Positions 39,077 through 48,502 of a DNA stretch of 64,000 nt are shown one piece after another. The position numbers and the translations under genes are program-made. The notes under the pieces are model-generated. The model ran no database searches, was not told where the DNA came from, and saw only the letters and a list, made by a program, of their open reading frames with translations. Position 1 is the first letter of the stretch. Every line of letters starts with the position of its first letter. Source of the DNA: Lachnospiraceae bacterium (GTDB taxonomy: Bacteria; Bacillota; Clostridia; Lachnospirales; Lachnospiraceae); assembly GCA_022652545.1 (NCBI GenBank), contig JALCRM010000001.1, forward strand, positions 124,001-188,000. The letters are read 5' to 3'.

Positions 39077-39877
39077 ATGGGAGAAGAAAACAAGCAGCGC
39101 CAGGAAGTGGAAGTTTTCGGCGTCAACTATGAGCGCTATGCGCTAGGGAATGTGAACCGGAAACTGGCGAAACAGCTGTCCGTGAAGACCGTTGCCGAAC
39201 TGCCGGCTATGGGGCAGAAGGCCTGTCCGAGCCTTTATTCGCTGGGATTCGGCATGGCAGGGTGCGATGTGACGCTGATCAACGGGGACGAAAAGTACAA
39301 GAAAGAGTGGGATAAACTGGGGATCGGCGACCGTGTGCGCTTTGACCATTTTGACGATATCGCACATACCGGCTATGCGGATAACAGTTTTGACTATGTA
39401 TGGAACGATGTCTATATCCCCATGGACAAGGACCCCGAAGCTCTGATCGATGAAATGAAGCGCATCTCGCGCAGGTATGTGGCTATCTTTTCCGTCAACG
39501 CGGGGAATGTGGGCTTCCCGATCCATTCCACCCTGCATAAGATCGAGAAGATCCCGTGGACACACGGAGACAAGCATTATGACCGGCGAAAATTCGTCGC
39601 GAAGAAGATGGAAGAGCACGGCCTGAAGATCGTGAAGCGCGGTTTTGTCGATACGCCGGTGTGGCCGGATTCCCTGGGCTTCAGGGACATGCGGCTGCAC
39701 AAGAACAACATTCGCTTTGACAATGTCGACTGGGTGACGCCTTATACGGATATGATCGCGAATGACAGCGTGCTGCCCTGGATGAAGCGTATGTACGGCA
39801 TCTGGGAGTGTATGCCGATGGTACCTGGCATTAAAACGCTGTACTCACATCTTTTCTATATTATCGGGGAAAAATAA
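39077..39877 (+). CDS. SAM-dependent methyltransferase-like protein
   Basis: AELPAMGQKACPSLYSLGFGMAGCDVTLINGDE...FDDIAHTGYADNSFDYVWNDVYIP class I MTase-like pattern. Confidence 0.7.
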   Translation: MGEENKQRQEVEVFGVNYERYALGNVNRKLAKQLSVKTVAELPAMGQKACPSLYSLGFGMAGCDVTLINGDEKYKKEWDKLGIGDRVRFDHFDDIAHTGYADNSFDYVWNDVYIPMDKDPEALIDEMKRISRRYVAIFSVNAGNVGFPIHSTLHKIEKIPWTHGDKHYDRRKFVAKKMEEHGLKIVKRGFVDTPVWPDSLGFRDMRLHKNNIRFDNVDWVTPYTDMIANDSVLPWMKRMYGIWECMPMVPGIKTLYSHLFYIIGEK

Positions 39878-39889
39878 GGAGCAGCGCAG

Positions 39890-40894
39890 ATGCCGGTCAC
39901 TGTCGGAACGGACGGAACAGAAGAAAATGGGAAAGACGGGAAAAAAGGCGGCAGGAGTCGGCTCATTAAGGCTGCCGGCACGGTCATTACCCTGCTGGTG
40001 ATCTTTTTCATCGTCCGCCGGCTTCTGAGTTTCAGGATCGATTACCGGAGCCTTTTCAGCGGCAGCAATGTGCTGTACATTATCCTCTATTCGCTGCTTT
40101 TCGGACTCAATATGTTTGTGATCTGTATCCCCTGGCTCACTTTTCTCCGCATTATTACGGGGCGCAGGATCTCTTTTCCGGACGCCGCCTGGATCTTCAA
40201 TAAATCCAATATGATGAAATATCTGCCCGGCAATGTTTTCCAGTTCGTGGGGCGGGATGAGATCGCACTGCGCTACGGCCTGAGTCATGTGGACGTTTCC
40301 TTCGCGACGGTCTGCGATGTACTGCTGATCGTGCTGGCGGATGTGATACTGGCGCTGCTCATGTACTGGCGCGGAGTGGTGAGATGGGTGGAAAAATACG
40401 GCGGAAGAGGATTATTCTCGATTTCCGTCGTCGCGGCAGTCATTTGTGCTATATTTATCATTGTATATTTGAAATGGAAAAGAAAAGTGAGGAGCTATCT
40501 TGCCAAGCTCAGGAAGCTGTTCCTGAACAGGAAGGCTGCGCTTGAAGTAGCCGGCTGCCTGGTGTTTTATCTGGTCCTGAACACGCTGGTGTCTGTCCTG
40601 TATCCGCTGGTGCTCACACATATCGTCGGTATCGATGTGCCCGAAGGCAGTCGTATCATTACGATGGGAGCCTACCTTCTTTCCTGGGTAGCGGGATTTA
40701 TCGTACCCGGCGCACCGGGCGGCATCGGCATACGTGAAGCGACCATGACGCTGCTTCTGGACGGTGTCATCCCGACTGATCAGGCGCTGCTGGGATCTGT
40801 GATCTTCAGGTTTATCAATGTACTTGGGGATTTCGCAGGCGTATTCCTGTCCTTTTTCCTGATCAAATTACAGAAGGGAAACACACATAAATGA
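39890..40894 (+). CDS. Lysylphosphatidylglycerol synthase TM-region/flippase-like membrane protein
   Basis: Polytopic; PGNVFQFVGRDEIALRYGLSHVDVS, AGFIVPGAPGGIGIREATMTLLL. Confidence 0.8.
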   Translation: MPVTVGTDGTEENGKDGKKGGRSRLIKAAGTVITLLVIFFIVRRLLSFRIDYRSLFSGSNVLYIILYSLLFGLNMFVICIPWLTFLRIITGRRISFPDAAWIFNKSNMMKYLPGNVFQFVGRDEIALRYGLSHVDVSFATVCDVLLIVLADVILALLMYWRGVVRWVEKYGGRGLFSISVVAAVICAIFIIVYLKWKRKVRSYLAKLRKLFLNRKAALEVAGCLVFYLVLNTLVSVLYPLVLTHIVGIDVPEGSRIITMGAYLLSWVAGFIVPGAPGGIGIREATMTLLLDGVIPTDQALLGSVIFRFINVLGDFAGVFLSFFLIKLQKGNTHK

Positions 40895-42027
40895 ATAAGC
40901 AGGATTTTATCAGGTACCTACTGCCGAGGATCACGCTTTATAAAATGAACCGGAACTGGAGCAGTCCTTTTACGCTGACCTATTCGGTGACGGCAGCCTG
41001 CCAGTCAAGATGCAAAACATGTCAGATCGGCCATATGTACATGGAACATCCGGAACGCGCCGAACAGGATCTGAAGATCGATGAAATCGAGAAAATCTTC
41101 GCGTCGATGGATCCGGTATATTTCTTCAATATGAGCGGCGGCGAGCCGTTTCTCCGCAAAGACCTTCCCCAGATCGTCGAACTGGCCTGCAAATATCTGA
41201 AACCGCGTGTGATCCACACGCCTACGAACGGCATCCTTTCCGAAAAGATCGAAGCCAACACAAGAGAGATCCTCAGGATCGTGAACGCATACGACCCGAC
41301 GGTTCCTTTTACCGTAAAGCCGTCGATCGACGGCGTCGGAAAACTGCATGATGAAGTGCGCGGTGTGCCCGGAAATTTTGAAAAACTTACCGATACGATC
41401 AACCGGCTGAAAAAGGTGGAGGAGGATTATCCGAATTTTCATCTGGAACTCGGCACGGTCATTTCTAAATTCAATATCGATCATCTGGATGAGATCGAAA
41501 ATTACGTACATTCGCTCGGTGTCGAGAGCTACCGCAATGAAGTCGCGGAGCGGCGCACGGAATTCTTCAACCTGGAGGATGACATTACGCCGGATGCCGA
41601 AACCTACAGGCGCCTGATCACGGAGTTTGCCCGCAAGATCGAGGAAAATGTCGGGAAAAAGAAGGATCTTGCCAAAATGACGGAAGCACTGCGCGTGGTA
41701 TATTACGACCTGGCATCGCAGATCCTTAAGGAAAACAGGCAGGTGATACCGTGCTATGCCGGGACGAGCAATGCCCATATCAATTTTGACGGCGGGGTGT
41801 GGCCCTGCTGTGTGCACGGTTATTTCAGCCAGATGGGGAATCTGCGCGACTATGGATATGATTTCAAAAAACTCTGGCATTCGGAGAAGGCCGCGGAGGT
41901 ACGTAAGTCGATCGCAGCCAAAGAGTGCGCCTGCCCGCTGGCAAATCAGGCTTATTCCAATATCATCATGGATCCCGGCATGCTGATGAAGGCTTATAAG
42001 AAGATGCGTGAGTTCCAGAAACAGTAG
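40891..42027 (+). CDS. Radical SAM protein with C-terminal Cys-rich (SPASM-like) region
   Basis: CQSRCKTCQIG (CxxxCxxC), NMSGGEPFLRKDLPQIV; C-terminal CYAGTSNAHINFDGGVWPCCVHG...KECACPLA. Confidence 0.92.
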   Translation: MNKQDFIRYLLPRITLYKMNRNWSSPFTLTYSVTAACQSRCKTCQIGHMYMEHPERAEQDLKIDEIEKIFASMDPVYFFNMSGGEPFLRKDLPQIVELACKYLKPRVIHTPTNGILSEKIEANTREILRIVNAYDPTVPFTVKPSIDGVGKLHDEVRGVPGNFEKLTDTINRLKKVEEDYPNFHLELGTVISKFNIDHLDEIENYVHSLGVESYRNEVAERRTEFFNLEDDITPDAETYRRLITEFARKIEENVGKKKDLAKMTEALRVVYYDLASQILKENRQVIPCYAGTSNAHINFDGGVWPCCVHGYFSQMGNLRDYGYDFKKLWHSEKAAEVRKSIAAKECACPLANQAYSNIIMDPGMLMKAYKKMREFQKQ

Positions 42028-42042
42028 TAGGGGGAAAGCAGA

Positions 42043-44736
42043 ATGATCGGCAGTCTGAAAAGCAGGACAGCCCTCTCTGAACTGCCAGGGAGGATCAGGG
42101 ATACGCTACGGAACGCATACCGGAGACTGACGGAAAATACCGGACTCAGTGCTTTTTTCCTGTTTTTCCTGACCTTTTCGTTTACAGCTTTGCTGACATG
42201 GTTCCTCCCGTATCCCTACCTCAGCGACGAATATGTGACGATGGGGGAGGGCATTTCCCTTTTAGTCAAAGATTTCAATGTAGACCTCAGTGTCGGCGGG
42301 ATGCAGATGATGCAGTCCTACTATGGCTACGCGACTCCTCTCCTGTACGGATGGGTGTACGGGCTGACACATGACATCATTACGGTCTATCGCGTCGCTC
42401 TGCTTCTGAATGCTGTCTTTGCGGGCGGTATGGCCGTCCTGGCCTACCGCATTGCGGGCCGCCTGAAACTGACGCCGGACAGGGCCTTTATCATCAGCCT
42501 GGTGACAGGCCTGTACCCTGCCTACATCACCCAGTCCATGCATGCCTGGGATGAGACAGCGCTGTATTTTGTCAACTGGCTGATCCTCTATCTGCTCGTT
42601 CTGTATGGTTCACAGACAGAGACCGGGAAGCAGGTGCTGACTGCGGTCCTGCTCGCCGTGTCCTCGATGCTGGCATACATGATCCACGGACGCGGCATTG
42701 CGCTTCTGATCGCGTCGGGCGCCGTATTCCTTGTGATGACAGTCAGAAAGAGGGATAAGCGCAAAGGGGCGCTGTGTCTTGCGGCCTTTCTCCTGCCGAT
42801 CGTCTGTATGTATTTTGCAAATGCGGCGGTCAGGCAGTACATTATCAAAGATGTTTTCAAATACGGAAATTCCGTCGTCAGGAATACCGGCACACAGATC
42901 GCCACATACAATGCAATGGATTTTTCCTTTACCGCTATGGTGGCATATGTGCGCACGATCCTCGGACAGCTGTACTATTCTGTCTGTGCCACCTTCGGAT
43001 GCATATCCTTCTGTTTTGTGGAGACGGTACGGGAATTCAGGAGATCGCGCCGTGAAAAGGACAAAACGGAATTAAATACCAGCCGGATCATTATAACTTA
43101 TATGTTTCTGATGTCGGTTCTGACGGTCATTATCGTGACGGCCTTCTTTTCCACTACGATGGTCTCTGCTTCCGCGAAAAGACTGGAATACTATTTTTAC
43201 GGACGTTACGCCGAGATCTTCTGCGGTATGAGCGTGTTCTTCTGCCTGGCCAGGATGGCCGGGCCGGAGGAGAGCGGAAAAACAGCCGCCGCCGGAAAAG
43301 TACGGAAGGCGGGCAGGGAAGAAGCATGGGGCATCGGTATTTCCCTGCTGGTGCTGGCAGCGGGTTTTGTCATCAACGGACGTACCGCCACGGACCGGCA
43401 CATGCTGCAGAACTGCTGCCAGATCCAGGCGATCGCTTCGTTCAGCCTGCTGGATAACCACACATATATGTCTCTGCGACGCCTTGCACTGTTCACGCTG
43501 CTGATCATGTTTATGATCGTGATCCTGCGCCGGATCCTCAGGAAAAGGCCGGGACTGGCTTATATGATACTGTGCTGTCTGTTCATTTACTCGAGCCTGT
43601 ATGCCGCCGTGAGATGGGAGTATCCCGCCAGCGAGGCGAGTTATGACCGCGTCAGCAATTTCCGGAGTTTTATTTATAAGGCGGACGGCGCAGGCATTGA
43701 CATCGGGCAGATCTATGCGCTGGATTACGGACAGCCGAAATACGATGCTCCTTTTTCGATCCCGAATCACAGCATACGTTTTCTGGAGACAGAAACGATC
43801 GGCTATGAAGGACTCAGCGGGCTGCAGGACGGGAGCATTATCATTTCGGGAGATGACAGGGGGCTCGACAAGCTGTTTTCAAACTGCTATGCAGTGAATA
43901 TCAGGGGCGAGATCATGATGTGGGCTGTAGGCGACAGCCTGGCCGAAGAACTGCGCAGTGCGGGCTGGAAATGCTATCAGAGAGAAGACACGATAGAGAC
44001 CTACAACGGAGACAGCCTGAAGCTGGAAGGCAGCAGGGTGACCGGAAACCTGAAAGCGTGTCTGCTGGCACCGGGAAGTACACAGACAGGACCCTATGAT
44101 CGGCTGTATCCGGGCACTTACAAGGTGACTGTCAGAGGGAAAAACCTGGACGTCCTGAGCTATTCGGCGGGGTATTTCGGCGGCAGGATCCCTCTTACGA
44201 TCTCAGACCTGTCTGTTTCGGATACAACTGCCGAATATACGCTCCATGTCCCGTTTATCTGCTCGGACGTAAATATGGATGCGCAGAACAACTCCCAGGA
44301 ATATGCGGAAGTGGAGAGCCTGACGACGGAAAAGACAGGCGGAACGCAGAGAATACCGCTTTCGGAGGCGGGGACGCTGGAAATTGCCGTTAACAGGTAC
44401 AGGGTAAGCAATTACAGTTCTCTGTTTTACGACAACCTGTCGGGGGATAACGTGCTGATCGGACAGATGAACGCGGTGATCGGCGCGGGCAGCACGCTTA
44501 CGGAAACCGGGCTTCGCCTTTGCAAAGGGAATTCGACGATCCTGGTGTATGTGAATGACCCGGATCACACCGAGGTCAATGTGGAAGGACATGCGGCGAT
44601 ACAAAAACGGACAACAGACAGTGCCGTGGAGATCGACGTGTCCTGCAGCGAGTCCTGTAATGCGGACGTGACGATCAGAAACAGCGGCTCTTCCGCGCTG
44701 TGGTTCGGCGAACTCGATGTCGTAAGAAAAGAGTAA
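42043..44736 (+). CDS. Large polytopic membrane protein, GT39-like, with soluble C-terminal domain
   Basis: FLPYPYLSDEYVTMGEGISLLVKDF; paralogous in its N-terminal half to the 56319-58187 protein. Confidence 0.7.
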   Translation: MIGSLKSRTALSELPGRIRDTLRNAYRRLTENTGLSAFFLFFLTFSFTALLTWFLPYPYLSDEYVTMGEGISLLVKDFNVDLSVGGMQMMQSYYGYATPLLYGWVYGLTHDIITVYRVALLLNAVFAGGMAVLAYRIAGRLKLTPDRAFIISLVTGLYPAYITQSMHAWDETALYFVNWLILYLLVLYGSQTETGKQVLTAVLLAVSSMLAYMIHGRGIALLIASGAVFLVMTVRKRDKRKGALCLAAFLLPIVCMYFANAAVRQYIIKDVFKYGNSVVRNTGTQIATYNAMDFSFTAMVAYVRTILGQLYYSVCATFGCISFCFVETVREFRRSRREKDKTELNTSRIIITYMFLMSVLTVIIVTAFFSTTMVSASAKRLEYYFYGRYAEIFCGMSVFFCLARMAGPEESGKTAAAGKVRKAGREEAWGIGISLLVLAAGFVINGRTATDRHMLQNCCQIQAIASFSLLDNHTYMSLRRLALFTLLIMFMIVILRRILRKRPGLAYMILCCLFIYSSLYAAVRWEYPASEASYDRVSNFRSFIYKADGAGIDIGQIYALDYGQPKYDAPFSIPNHSIRFLETETIGYEGLSGLQDGSIIISGDDRGLDKLFSNCYAVNIRGEIMMWAVGDSLAEELRSAGWKCYQREDTIETYNGDSLKLEGSRVTGNLKACLLAPGSTQTGPYDRLYPGTYKVTVRGKNLDVLSYSAGYFGGRIPLTISDLSVSDTTAEYTLHVPFICSDVNMDAQNNSQEYAEVESLTTEKTGGTQRIPLSEAGTLEIAVNRYRVSNYSSLFYDNLSGDNVLIGQMNAVIGAGSTLTETGLRLCKGNSTILVYVNDPDHTEVNVEGHAAIQKRTTDSAVEIDVSCSESCNADVTIRNSGSSALWFGELDVVRKE

Positions 44737-44743
44737 TATGTGA

Positions 44744-44867
44744 TCATGGAGGAAGTAACATGACGCTGTGCGCCGATGCGCCCATCGTCATGTCGCAGCA
44801 TCGGTGCCGGAAAACGGCCCCGGCTGCCCATTACGGAGAATCTGAGGATTCTCCTCATGGAGGAAGT
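44744..44867 (+). repeat. Dispersed structured element (full copy plus leading tail) upstream of GT2 gene
   Basis: TCATGGAGGAAGTA direct repeats at both ends; ATGACGCTGTGCGCCGATGCGCCCATCGTCAT identical to 18152-18183; GGAGAATC-TGAG-GATTCTCC. Confidence 0.92.
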
Positions 44868-45878
44868 ATGAAACTGATCATTCAGATACCCTGCTACAAC
44901 GAGGCAAAAACACTGGAGATCGCATTGAATGATCTTCCGAAGCATATTGACGGGATCGATACGATCGAGTACCTGATCATCAATGACGGCAGTGTGGACA
45001 ACACCGTTGAAGTCGCCCGCAGGTGGGGCGTTCAGCACGTCGTGGATTTCAAGAAGAACAGGGGACTTGCGAAAGGGTTCATGGCCGGTCTGGATGCCTG
45101 CCTGGGATACGGTGCGGACATCATCGTCAATACGGATGCTGACGATCAGTACAACGGGGAAGACATTGAAAAGCTGGTGCGGCCTATTCTCAACGGCGAG
45201 GCAGATATTGTGATCGGCGCAAGGCCGATCGACGACATTCCACATTTTTCAAAATTCAAAAAGAAAATGCAGCATCTGGGAAGCTATGTTGTCAGCAGGG
45301 CAGCCAGCATCAGTGTGCCGGACGCGCCGAGCAGCTTTCGGGCCTTCAGCAGGGAAGCGGCTTTCCGTCTGAATGTGACCAATGACTACACCTATACCCT
45401 CGAAACGATCGTGCAGGCAGGGCGTGAAAAGATCCCGCTGATCTCGGTCCCTGTCCGTACGAACCCGGAGCTGAGGCCTTCCAGACTGTTCAGCAGTATC
45501 GGCAGCTACATGAAAAAATCCATGGTCACGATCATCCGGGCCTATATCATGTACAAGCCGCTGACCTTCTTTACTTATGTCGGGCTCGTGCCGTTCCTGA
45601 TCGGCCTGATCCTGTATATCAGGTACCTGTGCTATCTGACGGCAGGGCATACCCAGTCTCTCATCCTGGGGAGCACGCTGATGATCATGGGATTCATTAC
45701 CTTTATGATCGGGATCTGCGCGGATACGATCGCTTCAAACCGGAAGATCCTGGAAGGTATCCAGGTGGAGAACCGAAGGGCACACTTCGGATGGATGCTG
45801 CAGAAAGAGCAGGATGAGATCAGGAATGCCGCAGCCGGTGCTTCCGCAGCAGAAAACAGAGCAGACAGACAAGCGTAG
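44868..45878 (+). CDS. GT2-family glycosyltransferase (dolichol-phosphate-sugar-synthase-like)
   Basis: MKLIIQIPCYNEAKTLEIALNDLPKHI...IINDGSVDNTVEVA...NTDADDQYNGEDI; two C-terminal TMs. Start at ATG 44868 after GGAGGAAGT. Confidence 0.93.
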   Translation: MKLIIQIPCYNEAKTLEIALNDLPKHIDGIDTIEYLIINDGSVDNTVEVARRWGVQHVVDFKKNRGLAKGFMAGLDACLGYGADIIVNTDADDQYNGEDIEKLVRPILNGEADIVIGARPIDDIPHFSKFKKKMQHLGSYVVSRAASISVPDAPSSFRAFSREAAFRLNVTNDYTYTLETIVQAGREKIPLISVPVRTNPELRPSRLFSSIGSYMKKSMVTIIRAYIMYKPLTFFTYVGLVPFLIGLILYIRYLCYLTAGHTQSLILGSTLMIMGFITFMIGICADTIASNRKILEGIQVENRRAHFGWMLQKEQDEIRNAAAGASAAENRADRQA

Positions 45879-48453
45879 CGCACACGGCACTGACGGCCGC
45901 ACCTGCAGACAGTCCCGGCGGGACAAAGCGGAGATCCACAGTGGCCGTGCCGGAGCCGGACGGCGTTTCTGCAGGGAGTGAAAGACAGATCCAGGCACCG
46001 GCTGCCTGGATATTCTTTATTCTCTTTCCGTTAATTTCAGCGACCCAGCCTTTTTCAAAAGGAATTGCCAGGATGAGACTGCCGCTGTCTGCCGGCACTT
46101 CGATCTTCAGATGGGAGGACGAAAGCTTTGTGATGCGTCCGGCCCTGTCTTTCAGTATCTCCGCATCTTCTTCCAGCACGTCAGTATTTTCCGTCACGAG
46201 GGAAACGGAACCGAAATCGGCGCTTTTCATATCCGAACCGTGCGCGTCGATCCGCAGGCTGATCGGATCTCCTTTGCTGAAACGGCCGAGACAGAGCACT
46301 TTGATATTCGAGGCGTTTCCATATCCTCCGACTTCCCGTTCTCCGCAGGTCACTGTCATATCCTGTGCGCGGTCCCTGAGTCCGTCCAGATAGAAATAGA
46401 CAAGGCCGGAAGCAGCGGCACTGGCGCTTATGTTCTCGGTCACAGTGCGGGACGCCGTATCCTGTGTCACCTCCTGGGTGGAGATGAAGGCGGGCGTAAA
46501 CAATGCGCCGTCTTTTGCAAGCGTTTCCTCCGCCGAGGACGGCATATCGGCATTTGTCAGCATGTCCGCGATCTTCTGCTGGAAACGGAACGGGTCGTCG
46601 TCAGAAGAAAGAGAACTGTCCGCGCTTCTTGCGATCGTGTCAGCCGATGCGAAGGAAGTGACGGCGATCGGAAAAGCATTGCCGTTTGTTTTGACATCAC
46701 CGTTCTGTAAAATGTACTTTATGCCCAGGATGCTGTCTGCCGTCTTCGTGTCAGAGCCGTCATAGTCCGTGTAAAGCCCGTTGTAGTCGAAGCCGAGATG
46801 CTGAAGGAACAGACGCGTCGAGTAGCGGTCTTCGGAACCGTAGTGGACGATGCCGTTATAGGCAAACTGCATACTGTCGTTCTGTTCGCGGGGCATCAGG
46901 CTGGCGATGCGGTAAAAACCGCTGTCAGCTGTCTTTACCTTATCGACGAGGCTGCCAAGTTGCGTGACGGAGGCGATAAAGGCTTTCCGGCCGGTCATGC
47001 GGATCGATTCATTGCGGTATACGAGCGCGCTGTTGGCACAAAGATCCAGTGCGTGCAGGAGCAGCAGCGCCGTCAGTGCGACAGCCGCGGCGCGGCGCCG
47101 GGAGCACCGGGCAAAGCCGCCGGTCAGCGCGCGGCGCAGCAGCAGGAGACCTCCCGAGAAAGCCGCCGCCAGGACAAGGTTCCAGACCTTGCGGACGGTC
47201 GGGAGCCAGGGCGCCGGATAAAGGAGAGCCGCGGCAAGCAGGAGAAGCACCGGCAGCAGCCGCGGTTCGGGGTTCAGGGATGCCGTGAAGGCAGCCCGGC
47301 AGGCGCAGCAGACGAGAAGGAAAACAAAGAGGAAAGCATAGCGGTACGGATAGCCGAGTGGCGCTGTGCCGCCGTGCCATAAGAGGTCGAGCGGGACAAA
47401 ACAGAAGCTCAGGAAAAGAAAGGCCAGCAGGATGCCGGCGGCAGCTCTTTCCCTGCGCGGGATACGGCGGGAACAGAAGTACAGACAGGCGAACAGCAGG
47501 ACAGCTGTGCCGCAGAAAAGGTGAGGCTGTCCGTCCATGACCTGGGAGGCATCAAAACTCAGTGAAAACAGGCGGGAGAGCATGGGACGTGGATCCCGGA
47601 AGGCCGCGCCGGTGAAAAGTGCCCGGAAGGTATTCCCGGACACGTTTTTATTGCTCGCGCGCAGCTCCAGGTAAGCCGGCAGCATGACAGCCGCGGTGAG
47701 CCCTCCGCCAAGTACCGTGGAAGCACACCAGGCGGCAAAGCGGCGCAGGGAGACAGTCCGCAGAAAAAGCAGGCGGAGGAGCATGCACAGGCCGGTGAAC
47801 AGCAGGACCATACAGGCAATGTAATAGTTGACATATACGGTAGCTGCCGTCAGCAGGACCGTGCGCAGGAAGGCCTTCCGGGAGCTGCCGCTAAACCGCA
47901 GGGCGGCATCGAGCAGCAGGGGAAACAGGACCACGGCATCGATCCACATACTGTTGGCTGCGTTGGCCGACATCCAGGCGGACAGGGCAAAGGCTGCGGA
48001 GAAGGGGATCGTGCAAAGGAGAGAGATGCCGGAGGCGCTCCCTGCCGCATGGCGGCGCAGGAAAAAATTGACGGTGGCTGCAGCCAGTGCCTGTTTTGTG
48101 ATGAGAAGCCAGGTGACAGCGGACGGCAGCAGAGTGCGCGGCACGAAAATAAACGGCAGCAGCAGAGGACTTGTCAGGTAGTACGCAAAAAAGCCCGGCA
48201 TTCCGCCGCCGAGTCCCTTGCTGAAGGAATAGAGAAGATCGTTGCTGGTAAAGAACACCTGGCGGTAGTAGGAATAAAAATCGACGTACTGCCGCTTCAT
48301 GTCGTTATAGAGAAAAGTGCTGTCCCCGAACGGCGCGATGTGCAGAAGGACAGCAAGCAGCAGAAGACAGAGGAAGGCAGTCAGGAAAGCCGCCGCATCC
48401 TGTACCGCAGGACGTGAAGCCGTTTTTTTCAGAGAAGTTTTCATGTCTTTCAA
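45820..48453 (-). CDS. YfhO-family membrane protein
   Basis: LYNDMKRQYVDFYSYYRQVFFTSNDLLYSFSKGLGGGMPGFFAYYLTSPLLLPF typical of YfhO family; many TMs. Confidence 0.88.
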   Translation of the reverse strand: MKDMKTSLKKTASRPAVQDAAAFLTAFLCLLLLAVLLHIAPFGDSTFLYNDMKRQYVDFYSYYRQVFFTSNDLLYSFSKGLGGGMPGFFAYYLTSPLLLPFIFVPRTLLPSAVTWLLITKQALAAATVNFFLRRHAAGSASGISLLCTIPFSAAFALSAWMSANAANSMWIDAVVLFPLLLDAALRFSGSSRKAFLRTVLLTAATVYVNYYIACMVLLFTGLCMLLRLLFLRTVSLRRFAAWCASTVLGGGLTAAVMLPAYLELRASNKNVSGNTFRALFTGAAFRDPRPMLSRLFSLSFDASQVMDGQPHLFCGTAVLLFACLYFCSRRIPRRERAAAGILLAFLFLSFCFVPLDLLWHGGTAPLGYPYRYAFLFVFLLVCCACRAAFTASLNPEPRLLPVLLLLAAALLYPAPWLPTVRKVWNLVLAAAFSGGLLLLRRALTGGFARCSRRRAAAVALTALLLLHALDLCANSALVYRNESIRMTGRKAFIASVTQLGSLVDKVKTADSGFYRIASLMPREQNDSMQFAYNGIVHYGSEDRYSTRLFLQHLGFDYNGLYTDYDGSDTKTADSILGIKYILQNGDVKTNGNAFPIAVTSFASADTIARSADSSLSSDDDPFRFQQKIADMLTNADMPSSAEETLAKDGALFTPAFISTQEVTQDTASRTVTENISASAAASGLVYFYLDGLRDRAQDMTVTCGEREVGGYGNASNIKVLCLGRFSKGDPISLRIDAHGSDMKSADFGSVSLVTENTDVLEEDAEILKDRAGRITKLSSSHLKIEVPADSGSLILAIPFEKGWVAEINGKRIKNIQAAGAWICLSLPAETPSGSGTATVDLRFVPPGLSAGAAVSAVCATLVCLLCFLLRKHRLRHS

Positions 48454-48502
48454 TATAGCGTATCCGGTGCGGGATTGCGAGAGAAAGTATTATACTGTAC
48501 GC

